A stretch of 64,000 nt of DNA from Hermatobates lingyangjiaoensis (taxonomy: Eukaryota; Arthropoda; Insecta; Hemiptera; Hermatobatidae). The stretch covers positions 263,499-327,498 of the forward strand of contig JAPFBL010000372.1 in the NCBI GenBank assembly GCA_026182355.1. The letters run 5' to 3'. The notes under the pieces were generated by a model. That model was not told the DNA's origin and did not search any database. It worked only from the letters and a program-made list of their open reading frames with translations. The position numbers and the translations under genes are program-made. Positions 12,492-24,115 of the stretch are shown here, one piece after another (the first letter of the stretch is position 1; every line of letters starts with the position of its first letter).

Positions 12492-13960
12492 ATTTGCGTC
12501 CAGTTGGGATAGTTTTTTTCGAATTTTGAATGATATATATATATATATAATTAAATAGCAGAGCAGATTCTGCATTCACGATTTTTTTATATATATATAT
12601 ATACTTTGAATTGAAAACAGACGGTCCGAATGGACAAATAATTAAGTTACAATGTAACAATTGTAACTTTAATTATATATATATAATTAAATAGCAGAGC
12701 AGATTCTGCATTCACGATTTTTTTCATTAATTTTTTTATTATTTATTCATTTTTTTTTATCTCACAATTTTTTATTTTAATCTTAATTATTTTTTAAACC
12801 TTTTTTTTAATATGAGAAAATATAATATATATATATATAATATATATATAATATATATATATGAAATGTTAGAATAGAAACAAGGTATTTGCTGAGTTAT
12901 AACTTAAGCAAGTAAAATAAAGCTATGTGTTACGTGTCGATGTGATTGCAGCACCATGCCGTCTTCGGGATAATTAATGACAAGTTGAAGTTTCCGCTTA
13001 GATCTTTGCTCTGAGATATCGGAATCGTCTTTCTCAGCTCCGGACACTCCTTACGTGTTTTTTTTACTTTTCCAGAGAGGAGTGAGGCAACCACCACCCG
13101 CCTTCCTCTCCCTGACGTCTTTTTATTAGAGCCATTCTTCTTATAGTACCCACCTCTTCCTTTATAAGTATGATTTATCGATACTCTATAACCTTATTTC
13201 CCTCCACATATATTATTCTCATAGTGAAAAGTAGTAAATTGTTACTTTCTTAAGGTCTACTAATTAGAGCAGAAGAGAAAACACCATTGATAAGTCACAA
13301 GAAGCGTTAAGATTGTATTTCTCTTCATTCCTCAAGCTCCAGACCTTTTCACATCCTTCTCAAGAATTGGCATGATTCAAGTTGTGTGTAATTCCCTTTT
13401 TGACGCAATCCAGTCCTCCAAGTCGCAAGACCTATTACATTTTAAGTCCTGGCTTCCTGTTGCATAACTTAAAACTTAAAACCCATCTATTTGAGGCTTC
13501 CGTAGTCTCTGGTGACACTCGCTTTATTATTCAAATGAATCTCACTTAATCTTAAATATATAACATTAGTGTAATTACAGTTACAGCTTAGAAAAGTTCA
13601 AAGTATATAGCACTCTTTTAACAAATCAATATAATTAAACTGTTTTTTTTTTTCATCAGTATAGTAACCCTGCATTTTTAGGTAATTTATTTACTCTTTA
13701 TGCCGCTATAGATTACGCCATATCTCATTTCATGAAAATAATGAACTATTATACTACTATATATTTACAAAAAAAAAAAAAAAAAAAAAATTCACAGGAA
13801 ACACGTCAAGTAATAATCAACGTCTAAATAAACTGATTTAGCCGTTAATTATCAATAAACTGATAATAAAATATGAATAACTAGTCAATAATGTTAAAAT
13901 ATTCAAACGTCATAGTCAAATTGAATACAACGGTACCCACAAAACAGCAATGTTAAATAC
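12492..13960. other. No gene; AT microsatellites and a local duplication
   Basis: A ~45-bp segment (TAATTAAATAGCAGAGCAGA...) is duplicated at ~12548 and ~12678. (TA)n near 12823-12860, poly-A near 13769-13790. A weak fold-back-like left arm with CCGTCTTCGGGA is near 12957. Confidence 0.5.
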
Positions 13961-13963
13961 ATG

Positions 13964-14100
13964 CATATTGTTAATACCACTGAGGTTAGTATGATTTATA
14001 TTAGAAATAGGTAAAACCGTCATATCTCGTAAGATGATCATGGAGTTGGAGCGCTTTTGGACGTTGTCCATCTTCGATCGATACAAACCTACTGAGCTGT
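13964..14100 (-). repeat. Half fold-back, family H (left arm)
   Basis: Matches the left side of the palindrome at 28602-28882: TACATGCATATTG, GAGGTTAGTATGATTTATA and GAGCGCTTTTGGACGTTGTC. The GAAA of the core has become AAAA. Confidence 0.6.
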
Positions 14101-14526
14101 TTAATGTTTTATAGGTACAGCTCTGGTTCTCACTCTTTGCATTCGATCATAATTTGTATACTGCACCACTCTGCAAGTCACTGTACCATACATGTGCGTT
14201 GTATAGTGTCGTTTCACCACAACCATCTACTATGTGAAGATGATTTAGCAATACCCCATTACTATACTCCAAAAATGTGGTTGAAATACATGAATTACGT
14301 GTAATGTACTCATTTCATCTTCAGTTGTATAGGGCTGAATAGATTAATATTAGGAAGAATGTGTTTTACAAAGTATTGGACTCAAGAGTCGATGATTCAT
14401 GATACTAAACTCTTCTACAATGAGTCTCATCCGGGTTACAGCAGCTAAAAAGGCTTACAATGACCCCGGCTGTATTAACCCTGTTACCTTCGAGAATGAC
14501 CTTTTTCTTTCTTTTTTTAAATTCCA

Positions 14527-15331
14527 AAGTGGTGTGTAGAAAGGGAGGAGCGACCCTTCCCGGGTGGCACGTGCCAGGTGCCAGCATTTGGAACGGATAA
14601 AAATAGACAAAAAAAAAAAATAAATAAAAAGCTAACATAAAACCTGAAATTTTATACCAAATGAGTTTTTAAGGTCGTAATTGTTTTATATTTTATGTGT
14701 AATAAAGACTGTTTTTAAACGGATTGTTCAACTTATCATTTACAAATTACAAATAAATTTATTTTAAATTTTACAAAACTAGTTTTTTTTTGTTTTTTTT
14801 TTGAAGAGGTTAAAAGTTTATTTTATTTGTTTGCTTAGCCAGTTAATTTAATTTAACAATTTTTTTATGATTTAAATTATACGTTTGTGTTTTGAAAAAT
14901 CTTTGGTTTTCTTTGATGACAACTGTATATTGATTACAATAATCAAACCACAGTATGAAATAGGAAAAAAATTGCTAAGATCTTTCAACCGTAACAAGCG
15001 GTCTTCGTCAGATACGGTTACGGTTACGTTGTAAGTTTGAAGGATCTTAATTCCCCCCCCCCCCCCCCCCATTTCATATTGTGGACGATAACATCATTGA
15101 TTGTTATTTCACGAGTTTATGTGAAACATTGGTACATATGTATACGAGTACTATAATAAGATGAAAGTCTGGGACTAATAACAGCAGGCTAAAATTATAT
15201 CCTTGACTGTAATTCCATGGAAATAAATATTTTTGAGGGCTTTTTAGAATTTGGAAAGTTAGGGTGTTATCAAGGGCCAGCGAGAGGGAGGGGGACCGCC
15301 CTGGGAGGCAAATATAGTTGCTACGCCACTG
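14527..15331. mobile_element. MITE family M, copy 2, split by a family C fold-back
   Basis: The left part (TTTTAAGGTCGTAATTG block) and right part (AATAAATATTTTTGAGGGC, ending CTACGCCACTG) match 5164-5707. The fold-back at 14931-15124 interrupts it, so the fold-back inserted later. Confidence 0.7.
14931..15124. repeat. Fold-back element, family C, copy 1
   Basis: Arms with AATCAAACCACA...TGAAAT and AAGATCTTTCAACCGTAAC. - strand core 14983-15011: CTGACGA, A, GACCG-CTTGTTA-CGGTT, GAAA. A C homopolymer (15053-15070) lies in the right arm. Confidence 0.75.
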
Positions 15332-15346
15332 GAATGACTAATGTAT

Positions 15347-15793
15347 AATTCTGAGGTAAAATGGATAAACCAACAAAAGTCTCCACACAAATGAAGTTTT
15401 ATTCAACGCGTTTCGAACACTTTGTGTTCATCATCAGGAAGACACTATAATACAAATTATATCTATTTAGTTACAAAAAAAAAGAGTGAAATAATAAAAT
15501 TCAATTAAGAGAATTCAAGACATATCCAAGGATGTGGTACTGACGGGTTGGTCCAGTGAAAACAACTAGTAGGAAACAGATCCGTTGCGAAAGAGTGGGG
15601 ATAGGCATTTAGGAGATAAGGTAACAAAAGGCTTCGGGTATGCTTGAAAACCGTTAACTGAAATACAGAAGGCTAGAACCACTAATTTAGAGGAAAGAAA
15701 CCTTTTTTTTTTCTTTTTTTTTTTTTGTTGGTTTATCCATTTTACCTCAGAATGAGTAAATACCCCACTATTACGGATTGCACAACTAATGAT
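15347..15793. repeat. Fold-back element, family A, copy 2, interrupted
   Basis: Left arm 15347-15480 with - strand core 15411-15437 (CTGATGA, T, GAACAC-AAA-GTGTTC, GAAA). The distal right arm (TTTGTTGGTTTATCCATTTT, CAGAATGAGTAAATACC) is present at ~15725-15793. About 190 bp of unrelated sequence and a T tract replace the inner right arm. Confidence 0.75.
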
Positions 15794-16239
15794 TTTCTAA
15801 TGTATAATGTTAATAGTTTTCTATTAATGGTGATTAGTGTGAAGGAGAGTGAAAGCCCTCCAGACATTGATGAGTAAGTCAATTCAAAGGAGATGAGTAG
15901 CTGAGAGATGATTTCGATCGTTTTGTTTCAACATCATCTATTGTAGGATGATTGGAAGCCTTGATTAAGGAGGAGAGGCGATCATGCGTTGCAGCATGAG
16001 ACGACGACGACACACCTATTGTCTGTCCATGTTATTATTACCAACTTTCTAAGTCATTGTTTACATCTGATGAAATATCAATGCAACTGGCCTCTTATCA
16101 AAAAACACTTAGGAATACTCTTATTCTTGGCGCTTTATTTATTTATTTATTTTTTTTTTTGAAGTACCTGGTATACCAAATTATTTAAAAAAAAAATGAC
16201 ATGATTTCATTAAGCAATAATAACAAAGGAAAAGTAATA

Positions 16240-16545
16240 TAAACTGAATCCTGATTTTCGTCAGTTTGTTACAATGTTTCCATGTTTTAAAATTTTCTAT
16301 AATTTTTTTTTGGGAGGGAGGGGGCTTATATTCCAAACTAATTTTTTTTTACCATTTATTTCAGTATAATTCATAAAAATGAATAAAGTAATATTTTGTT
16401 ATTATTTTAAAAAAATATTTTTGTATTTCGACATCGCGTTGTAAATATAATGAACTTATTTCAAGTTACATAGTTACCTGAAAATAAGTGTGTTTGAAAA
16501 TTTACACGAGTGTTGTTATGTTTTTTAATTACCGAGGAGGGGGGG
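16240..16545 (+). mobile_element. Truncated copy of the hAT MITE found at 46788-47336
   Basis: Shares TTTTAAAATTTTCTAT, ACCATTTATTTCAG and AAAGTAATATTTTGTTATT in the same order as 46980-47280. The TIRs are gone. Confidence 0.55.
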
Positions 16546-16561
16546 GGAGAAGGTTCCACAT

Positions 16562-17100
16562 TGTGGCGTAGCAAGGGAGAGGGTGGCACGTACCAGGGGC
16601 CGGCTTTATTATGAAGGGATAAAAACTGAAAATAAACAAAAGTAAAATAATAAAACGATAACAAAAAATAGGAAATTGTATACCAAAATGAGTTTTTAAG
16701 GTCGTCATTGTGTTATATGTGTTGTACTGTTTTTGAACATATTTTTCAACTGTAATATTTGGAAATTACAAAATAAATGTATTTTAAATTTTTCGAAACT
16801 TTTTTTTTTGAAGTAGTTGAAAGTTTATTGAATTTATTTGCGTAGCCAGTTAATTTAATGTAACCTTTTTTTATAATTTTCTGTGGTTTTTTTTTTTGAA
16901 AAACATAATTTTATTTGATGATGACTGTATATGTATACGAGTACTGCAATAAGATGGAAGTCTATGACTAATGACAGTTGTTTAAAATTAGATCCTTGAT
17001 TAGTGATTCCATGAAAATAAAAATTTTTAGTACTTTCTGGAATCAACAGCCAACGGGAGTGTGGTGGCGGTGGGAGGGGGGGGGGGTGGAAGAGTGTGTT
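16562..17100. mobile_element. MITE family M, copy 3
   Basis: Starts GTGGCGTAGCAAGGGAGA. Its body matches copies 1 and 2 (TTTTTAAGGTCGTCATTG, GCGTAGCCAGTTAATTTAAT) and ends in a G-rich stretch near 17078-17090. Confidence 0.65.
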
Positions 17101-18100
17101 TTTATGGATAGTAATGTCGTTTCGGAAGATTGTAGTACCAATCTTCAGAGCCTCCTCTTCTCTATGATGGATATTAAACATGCTCTGAAGAAGGTATAGT
17201 CGTTTATATTTTTTTTTATTATTAACGAACATATGAGATAGGATTTTGTTGAAACTGACTGAAGAATTGATTCTGTTTTTTGTGAGACAGTGCGTTGTGA
17301 CGATGAAGTAATAAGTCACGAAAATAGTTTGAAAACTGGTTTCTCTTCCATTCAGTTATTATGTATGACTCATGTGTTTTCTGTCAAGTCATTATTCCGA
17401 TTATTTTCATTATATGTACACACTTTTTCTGTCTCGACATGTAAACCTAAACAAATATGTAGCAATAATAATATAACTCGAACTATTCTGTTTGTTTAGC
17501 CAATTAACACATTGGAAAGAATTTTGAACAAAACTAATTTTACCATGTTGGTAAGTTGGAGTGTTTATTGTACGCTTTTGATTTCTATGGGAAATCTTTT
17601 GAAATATAGTTGTAATTGACTTCCGGTATGATTGTGCTTTTTATGTCTTATTAAACGAAATGTGATTTTTAGTTAAGTTGTTTACTGCTTATTACATCTA
17701 TTAATTAATTAATTAATTAATTTACCAAATTGCTTTGCATGAATCATTTTTTTATTTTGATGGCTGCATGCTGGAATGCTGTTTCAAATCAAGATCTTAC
17801 ATCCTGGGTAAGCCTTATATAAATATTTCTTTCTAAAAATTATTTTACACTCGGCCTGATGCTACAGTATTTACTGTATATTGACGAATTATCTATTTCA
17901 GGCAAATATCCAATAACAAAATAAATTTATATCTTTATTGATTTGAATATTCTTCTTACCTTTTGTTTTTTTTTGTTGTTGTTTAATTTGTATAGAAAGG
18001 TTGAAAGAAGAGACTAGTTAATTAAGTCAGAATATGTTTGAGTTATTGAAGAAGTCGTATTGTGTTTTGGGTGTTGAGTGTCACACTTGGGATAAGATAT
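17101..18100. other. No gene recognised
   Basis: AT-rich; an (AATT)n microsatellite is at ~17700-17722. Confidence 0.5.
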
Positions 18101-18250
18101 TGAAAGGGCGTGGTGTTTGAAGCCGACAGGAAGTGCTGACGTCAGAGCGCGCCTTGCGGCCGGCTTTAGGTCTAACCCGCTGGGTTCCTTAGTTCCTGCA
18201 ATCCCTTAGCCCTATTTTACGGACGAAGAAGATTAAATCAATGTTTTAAT
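18100..18250. promoter_or_regulatory. GC-rich promoter-like patch (ETS and CRE-like sites)
   Basis: ACAGGAAGTG (ETS-like) and TGACGTCA (perfect CRE palindrome) lie within 20 bp of each other. A CpG-containing GAGCGCGCCTTGCGGCCGGC follows. This is the most CpG-rich non-repeat patch upstream of the first visible ERM exon, 5.9 kb from it. It could be an alternative ERM promoter or an unrelated element. No first exon can be assigned. Confidence 0.35.
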
Positions 18251-18372
18251 TGGTTTTTAGTGTTAATTATTAGGTGTTTAAGATGATAAAAAAATAATGC
18301 CTGCCTCCCACTAATCTCGAGGTTATTAAATTATTTATAGTAGATTCAGCTGTAGTTATGTTTATCTCAGGT

Positions 18373-18475
18373 TGACATACTTACCTCCTCGGATACCGTT
18401 ATCACTCTTATCAATCTTATCAAGGTGGCCTAAGCCACCTGTTATCACGTGTGAGGATATCATCATCAAGCAGTC
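18373..18475 (+). ncRNA. Weak U1 snRNA-like remnant
   Basis: Starts ATACTTACCT, the U1 5' end that pairs with 5' splice sites. Then GGATACCGTTATCAC, AAGGTGG and GTGAGG follow in the same order as the U1 5' third. A duplicated TTATCA stretch is inserted. CAGCTGT occurs on both sides (18348 and 18478), possibly a target duplication. Similarity is short and from memory; at best a pseudogene. GATA-type (TTATC) sites repeat here and offer an alternative reading. Confidence 0.2.
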
Positions 18476-18777
18476 TTCAGCTGTTGATTCTTTTAATACA
18501 CGATCTTTATATAATTTATTTCATTTTAAATAAGTTCTACTACCACTAGTATTACATTACTAGATCTGAATAGTTTTTTAATATTACAGTGGGTATCTAC
18601 CTCGATTTACGAATAATTCGTTGCGAAACCGACATTGAAATAATCGTATGTCAAAACGTATATTCCAATAAGAATACATTATAATTCGATTAATTTGTTT
18701 CACAGAGGAAAACCTGTTTAAAATCTTTAATAAATACTGAATCAATATGAGTATAAATAATAATTTCATACATCTAT

Positions 18778-19018
18778 AACAAGATGTCACGTAAACACGT
18801 AAAATAAAAATCAATGATCAAACCATAATATAAAATGGGAAAAAAAAACTTAAGATCTTTCAACCACAACAAACGGTCTTCATCAGAGTCAAAAATCCAA
18901 CTGGGTTTTGACCCAGTGAGTTGGGTTTTTTACTCTGACGAAGACCGCTTATCCTGGTTGTAAGATCTTTGACTTTTTTTCCTCATTTCATATTGTGGTT
19001 TGATCATTGATTGTTATA
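18778..19018. repeat. Fold-back element, family C, copy 2
   Basis: TCAATGATCAAACCA arms. - strand core 18857-18885 (CTGATGA, A, GACCG..., GAAA). + strand core from 18935 (CTGACGA, A, GACCG...) has GAAA mutated to GTAA. Confidence 0.8.
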
Positions 19019-20208
19019 TATCTATAAATAGAAATCAGTTAAATTAGACAAAACAAATTAATTATAAATAAATAAGAAATAAAACATAGAACATCGTCTG
19101 ATCTTAGAGTCTGTTAGATAAAGGTCAGAGGAGATCGAAAGTGTCAAGGTTGAGGAGGGACGATGGGACGTGGAGCATACAGTAACTTACACTCTAATCT
19201 GTTCTACGTAACTTAGCTTATTTATGTTTCTTGTTTTAAATTATATGCTTCACTGGATGTATAACAACCTAGTTTACTACGTTCTTTGCGGAGGGGAATA
19301 TTTGTTTATTTCTTTACTTTTCTTTCCAATTTTCACCCCTTCTTCGTCACTTTCACTCACTTCTAGCTTTTTTTTCTTTACTTAACTTCCACTAGTTTCA
19401 GTGTGTCGCTTCATTCCACATTTTCAAATGTGGAGGAACAAATCTTCGTATATTGAGACGAATTTTAGTTCGAAATTTACGTTGTATATTGAAATATTTG
19501 TATATGTTGATACGTTCGTAAGTCGAGGTACCCACTTTGTGCTTTGAAAAGCTGAATGGTCAAATTATTGTAGGACAGAAATAAGAAATATAGTATTTTA
19601 TGTTGTCATCATCATAAATGAATTAAGGAATGAGGCCTGTATGGGGGATGTTGATTGAAGACTACAGGTGAGGTGACGCCTGTTTTCGCATTAAGATCTT
19701 ATCTCTCTGCGCCGAGATCTTTTTTTGTGATAAGTACATCTCTTTCGTTCAAGTGGTCTGGTGACACACTAATCAAGTGTAATGAAAAACACAACTGTTC
19801 TTTAGCATATCAACAAAACGAGCTTATTCATTACTGTGATGTAAATGTCTAAGAAATATATTTCATTTTATGTTTATAGAATCATTGTAAGTAAACGTAT
19901 AAGAAAATGTAAATATAAGTGCTTCTCAGCATCTAATACCCTACTCATGAGAGCAGACTGAATCAAATTTTAAATTACCTCGCACCCTTCCACCCCTCTT
20001 CAGTGTATTTCGACACTGTTGTCATTACAAGAGGAAGAATCAGGTTGAAGTCTAGATGAGAATAGTCTCGTGACTCATGAATTATGACGATAGATAGCAA
20101 ATGAAGAAGGGAATCTGTTTCACTCGTTAGGGAAAAAAAAATTATATATACAACAAGATTTGGGAGGTTGTACATAGTGGCGAATATACGTCGAGTATTT
20201 TAAAAGGC
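19019..20208. other. No gene recognised
   Basis: AT-rich; no exon-like or repeat pattern beyond short runs. Confidence 0.5.
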
Positions 20209-20420
20209 TCAGATGATGGTTGGGGCATGTGGAAACGATGCCGGAAAATAGAGCAGCCAAGAAAGTATACAGAAGGATATCCCCAGAGGTAGACGATTAA
20301 GTGGGTGGCCCAGGGTGAGATGGCTGGATGGTGTGGAGGGAGACCTGAGAGGAGTGGGGCTTAGGAGGTGGAGAACTTTACGAGGTCCAGGCTCTACGAG
20401 AGCTGTAGCGCAAAGGATAA

Positions 20421-20460
<40 letters not shown>

Positions 20461-22085
20461 CATATATAGATCGTATATAGAAGCAATTGGCTTCAGCTAC
20501 TCAAAGGAACCACTTCTGCCCGATGACGACGAATGTCGTAATATCGTTGTGAGTCTTTTTGTGTGTGTTTTTATCTGTTTTTCTCTTTCCTTTGTGAACG
20601 ATATATATATATAGACGATTAAGAGGGAGGCCCAGGTTAGGATGGCCGGATGGTGTGGAGGGAGACCTGAGAGGAATGGGAGTTAGGAGGTGGAGGCCTT
20701 TAGCCCAGGAACGTCAGACGTGGAGGCAGGCTGTGGTGCAGGTCAAGGCTCTAGAGAGCTGTAGCCCCAAGCATCATGATGAGGAGGTGCGATGTTAGAC
20801 GATTAAGAGGGCGGCCCAGGTTGAGATGGATGGATGGTGTGGAGGGATACCTGAGAGGAATGGGAGTTAGGAGGTGAAGGACTTTAGCCTAGGACCACGT
20901 CAGACTTGGAGATAGACTGTGGTGGAGGTCCAGGCTCTATGAGAGCTGTAGCCCCAAGCATCATGATGAGGAGATGCGATGTTAGACGATTAAGAGGGCG
21001 GCCCAGGTTGAGATGGATGGATGGTGTGGAGGGATACCTGAGAGGAATGGGAGTTAGGAGGTGAAGGACTTTAGCCTAGGACCACGTCAGACTTGGAGAT
21101 AGGCTGTGGTGCAGGTCAAGGCTCTAGAGAGCTGTAGCCCCAAGCATCATGATGAGGAGATGCGATGTTAGACGATTAAGAGGATGGCCCAGGTTGAGAT
21201 GGATGGATGGTGTGGAGGGATACCTGAGAGGAATGGGAGTTAGGAGGTGAAGGACTTTAGCCCAGGACCACGTCAGACTTGGAGATAGACTGTGGTGGAG
21301 GTCAAGGCTCTAGAGAGCTGTAGCCCCAAGCATCATGATGAGGAGGTGCGATGTTAGACGATTAAGAGGGCGGCCCAGGTTGAGATGGATGGATGGTGTG
21401 GAGGGATACCTGAGAGGAATGGGAGTTAGGAGGTGAAGGACTTTAGCCTAGGACCACGTCAGACTTGGAGATAGACTGTGGTGGAGGTCCAGGCTCTATG
21501 AGAGCTGTAGCCCCAAGCACCATGATGAGGAGGTGCGATGTTAGACGATTAAGAGGGTGGCCCAGGTTGAGATGGGTGGATGGTGTGGAGGGAGACCTGA
21601 GAGGAATGGGAGTTAGGAGATGGAGGACTTTAGCCCAGGACCACGTCAGACTTGGAGATAGGCTGTGGTGCAGGTCAAGGCTCTAGAGAGCTGTAGCCCC
21701 AATCATCATGATAAGGAGGTGCGATGTTAGACGATTAAGAGGGCGGCCCAGGTTGAGATGGGTGGATGGTGTGGAGGGAGACCTGAGAAGAATGGGAGTT
21801 AGGAGGTGGAGGACTTTAGCCCAGGACCACGTCAGACTTGGAGATAGGCTGTGGTGCAGGTCAAGGCTCTAGAGAGCTATAGCCCCAAGCATCATGATGA
21901 GGAGATGCGATGTTAGACGATTAAGTGGGTGGCCCAGGTTGAGATGGTTGGATGATGTGGAGGGAGACCTGCGAGGAGAGGGAGTTAGGAGGTGGAGGAC
22001 TTTAGCCTAGGACCACGTCAGACTTGGAGATAGGCTGTGGTGGAGGTGCAGGCTCTAGAGAGCTGTAGTCCCAAGGATAATGATG
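20209..22085 (+). repeat. Tandem array (186-187 bp unit, ~9 copies) derived from the 3' end of a LINE ORF2
   Basis: The first unit retains coding sequence: GHV-like start, MPENRAAKKVYRR, then GWPRVRWLDGVEGDLRG and LRRWRTL. This is the well-known C-terminal stretch of non-LTR retrotransposon reverse transcriptases (GR-PR-RW-D-VE-DLR...WR). Units beginning GACGATTAAG recur at 20614, 20798, 20985, 21171, 21358, 21544, 21730 and 21916. A half fold-back flanked by (AT)n interrupts the array at ~20425-20610. Internal frameshifts show that it is no longer coding. Confidence 0.85.
20465..20606 (+). repeat. Half fold-back, family E (right arm) inside the LINE array
   Basis: CCGATGA, C, GAC-GAAT-GTC, then GTAA in place of GAAA at 20519-20541, followed by the family E outer arm (GTGAGTCTTTTTGTGTGTG). 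It is bounded by AT runs on both sides. Confidence 0.7.
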
Positions 22086-22086
22086 A

Positions 22087-22212
22087 TAATATAACAAGAT
22101 TTCACAATAAACACATGGAAGAACAATCAATGATCAAACCACAATAAGAAATGGAAAGCAACAACGAAGATCTTTCAACCGTAACAAGCGGTCTTCATCA
22201 AAAACAGTATTT
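22087..22212 (-). repeat. Half fold-back, family C (left arm)
   Basis: TCAATGATCAAACCACAAT, AAGATCTTTCAACCGTAAC and GCGGTCTTCATCA. The core on the - strand starts TTGATGA instead of CTGATGA. Confidence 0.7.
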
Positions 22213-23055
22213 GCTTAAATCATTAAAGGGGTATTAAGTTACCTCGGATGGAATTTCAAATCACTACTAGACCGGTGCCTAGCAGGAAGCGAGGCGGGTC
22301 TCTGTGTATATGTTTAGACAGTAATTGATGTATTTAATACTATCTTTGTGTCCCTTCTTTCAACCGACCAGTATGTTACATTAAACTTGTGTTATATCTG
22401 CTTTTCAAATATTTGATCAAATTGTTATTTTATTTATAATGAATAGTGAACTGTATTTTCGTTTGAACTGCTCAGTTTTTTATATTTCATTTATTTTTTT
22501 TAATAATGAGTTCATTGTCTGTTTGTTGTTTTCTGTTATTGTCTGACGCTTGTGATTCTCTGTATAGTTCAAAATTGAGATGTATATTATTACATGAAAT
22601 ACTTACATTTTTATATTAGAAAATGAAACAATGCTAATTTCTTAGAATGTTTTAACTCTGATAAATAAAGAATATTCTACGTTTGATTTATAATGTATAT
22701 AAATGGGTATGGTAGTCAAGGGTGTAATAACTGAGGTTCTGGGTAGCATTGTTAGCACAGTACTGGTTAGGGATAGAGCAATACTGATATCAGTGCGCCC
22801 ATGTCAAGCTTATTGTGAGATCTGCAGACAGGTATCAAGATATTCTGTTTAAAACAGAGAGTAATGTACTGCTCCTCCCTTTCTTGTATATATTATATTC
22901 ATTTTATTTTTAACTCAAAACCATTTTGCCTATTCTGTACACATTTCTGTTATTCCAGTTTATTTTGCTTTATTAGTAAAAGAGCTAAACAAACATGTTC
23001 TGGAGCAGGCCTGGGCAACCTTTTATATACTGGGAGACGCAATGACAAGTCACCG
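22213..23055. other. No gene recognised
   Basis: AT-rich interval without recognisable coding or repeat structure. Confidence 0.5.
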
Positions 23056-23059
23056 CGAT

Positions 23060-23150
23060 AAACTAGAATTTAAAAAAGAACACATAGAAAGGAAACCACT
23101 GAACTCACTACTATATTTCGATGTCCTCGTCTTCAGGAAAAGAAGTGAAT
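23060..23150 (-). repeat. Half fold-back, family E-like (left arm)
   Basis: - strand core 23116-23136: CTGAAGA, C, GA-GGACATC, GAAA. Arm text AAAGAACACATAGAAAGGA resembles the family E outer arm. Confidence 0.55.
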
Positions 23151-23185
23151 CGCTCCAAAGGCTGATAACGACTAATATATATATA

Positions 23186-23350
23186 TTGTTCAATATAGAA
23201 AAAGAAACATAGAAAAATCAAAACAACACACTTACAGTCTCTAATTTTCGGTTTCCACCGTCTCCTGAAGACGGTTGAAACCGAAAATTAGAGACTGTAA
23301 GTGTGTTGTTTTGATTTCTCTATGTTTCTTTTTCTATATTGAACTATATT
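23186..23350. repeat. Fold-back element, family D, compact copy
   Basis: Arms of ~75 bp meet almost directly (centre near 23262). The intact right core is + strand 23265-23286: CTGAAGA, C, GGTT-GAA-ACC, GAAA. The left arm lost part of CTGAAGA. (AT)n on the left flank. Confidence 0.85.
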
Positions 23351-23394
23351 TGTCCGTTTTGGATCGTATTTCCAACGAAAAAGTATATATATTA

Positions 23395-23640
23395 TATATA
23401 TATATATATATTTCACTTGATAAACGGAAAGACGATCCAAACTGGACACAATAACAGTTCAAAATTGAAGATAGGTAGCACAGAAAGTAAAAGAAACACA
23501 CTTACAGACTCAAATTTTCGGGTAATCCGTCTCCCTTTCTCTTTTCTCCTGGAGACGGATTACCCGAAAATTTCAGTCTGTAAATGTGTTTCTTTTACTT
23601 TCTGTGCTACCACCTATCTTCAATTTTGAACTGTTATATA
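23395..23640. repeat. Fold-back element, family D', copy 2
   Basis: Long near-perfect arms from CAGTTCAAAATTGAAGATAG to its complement. + strand core 23549-23569: CTGGAGA, C, GG-ATTA-CCC, GAAA (A6 changed to G). (AT)n on both sides. Confidence 0.85.
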
Positions 23641-23689
23641 TATATATATATAATTATCGTCATGTAAAAAAAAGCTAACCTTTGTTTTT

Positions 23690-23722
23690 GCTCTCTCTCT
23701 CGCGTGCGCGCGCGCGCGGGAG
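23690..23722. repeat. (CT)n/(CG)n tract, Z-DNA-prone
   Basis: CTCTCTCTCTCG passes into CGTGCGCGCGCGCGCGGG, alternating purine-pyrimidine with many CpGs, in an otherwise AT-rich setting. Confidence 0.9.
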
Positions 23723-24115
23723 GAAATGTACTTTCCTCCCCAAAGTCTCGATGAGCTTTTGTTAACAAGCAAAAAGCAAGGGAATTGTAAATATCATTAT
23801 GGAATTCCAGATAATCTCCGATAACCCCACAAAAGTACATCGTGGACCGCAGGTTGTCCATGCCTATTCTAGAGTTTGTTAGTGTAATTCTTTTTGAATA
23901 ACAATTATATTTTATAAAAAAAAAAAATTGTATAAGGAAATTGAAAATATTGTTTGATGTTATTAAAACTCTGAATATAATATAACATGAGGAGTTATTT
24001 GGTTGGCACTAATGCAGACGGTAGATGGGGAGTATTTGCCTTTTTGAGTTTCTCAGTATGAGTACATTTATGGTTTTTTTTTGACATATTTTTAACATAA
24101 GTTTGATTGTTTTAG

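Noticed and set aside
14872..15072. G/C homopolymer-encoded polyglycine ORF
   Set aside because: The frame is created by a C homopolymer within a fold-back arm.
20315..20614. 99-codon + strand ORF in the LINE array
   Set aside because: Retains a real LINE RT C-terminal stretch but runs into (AT)n and a fold-back; it is annotated as part of the array and not as a gene.
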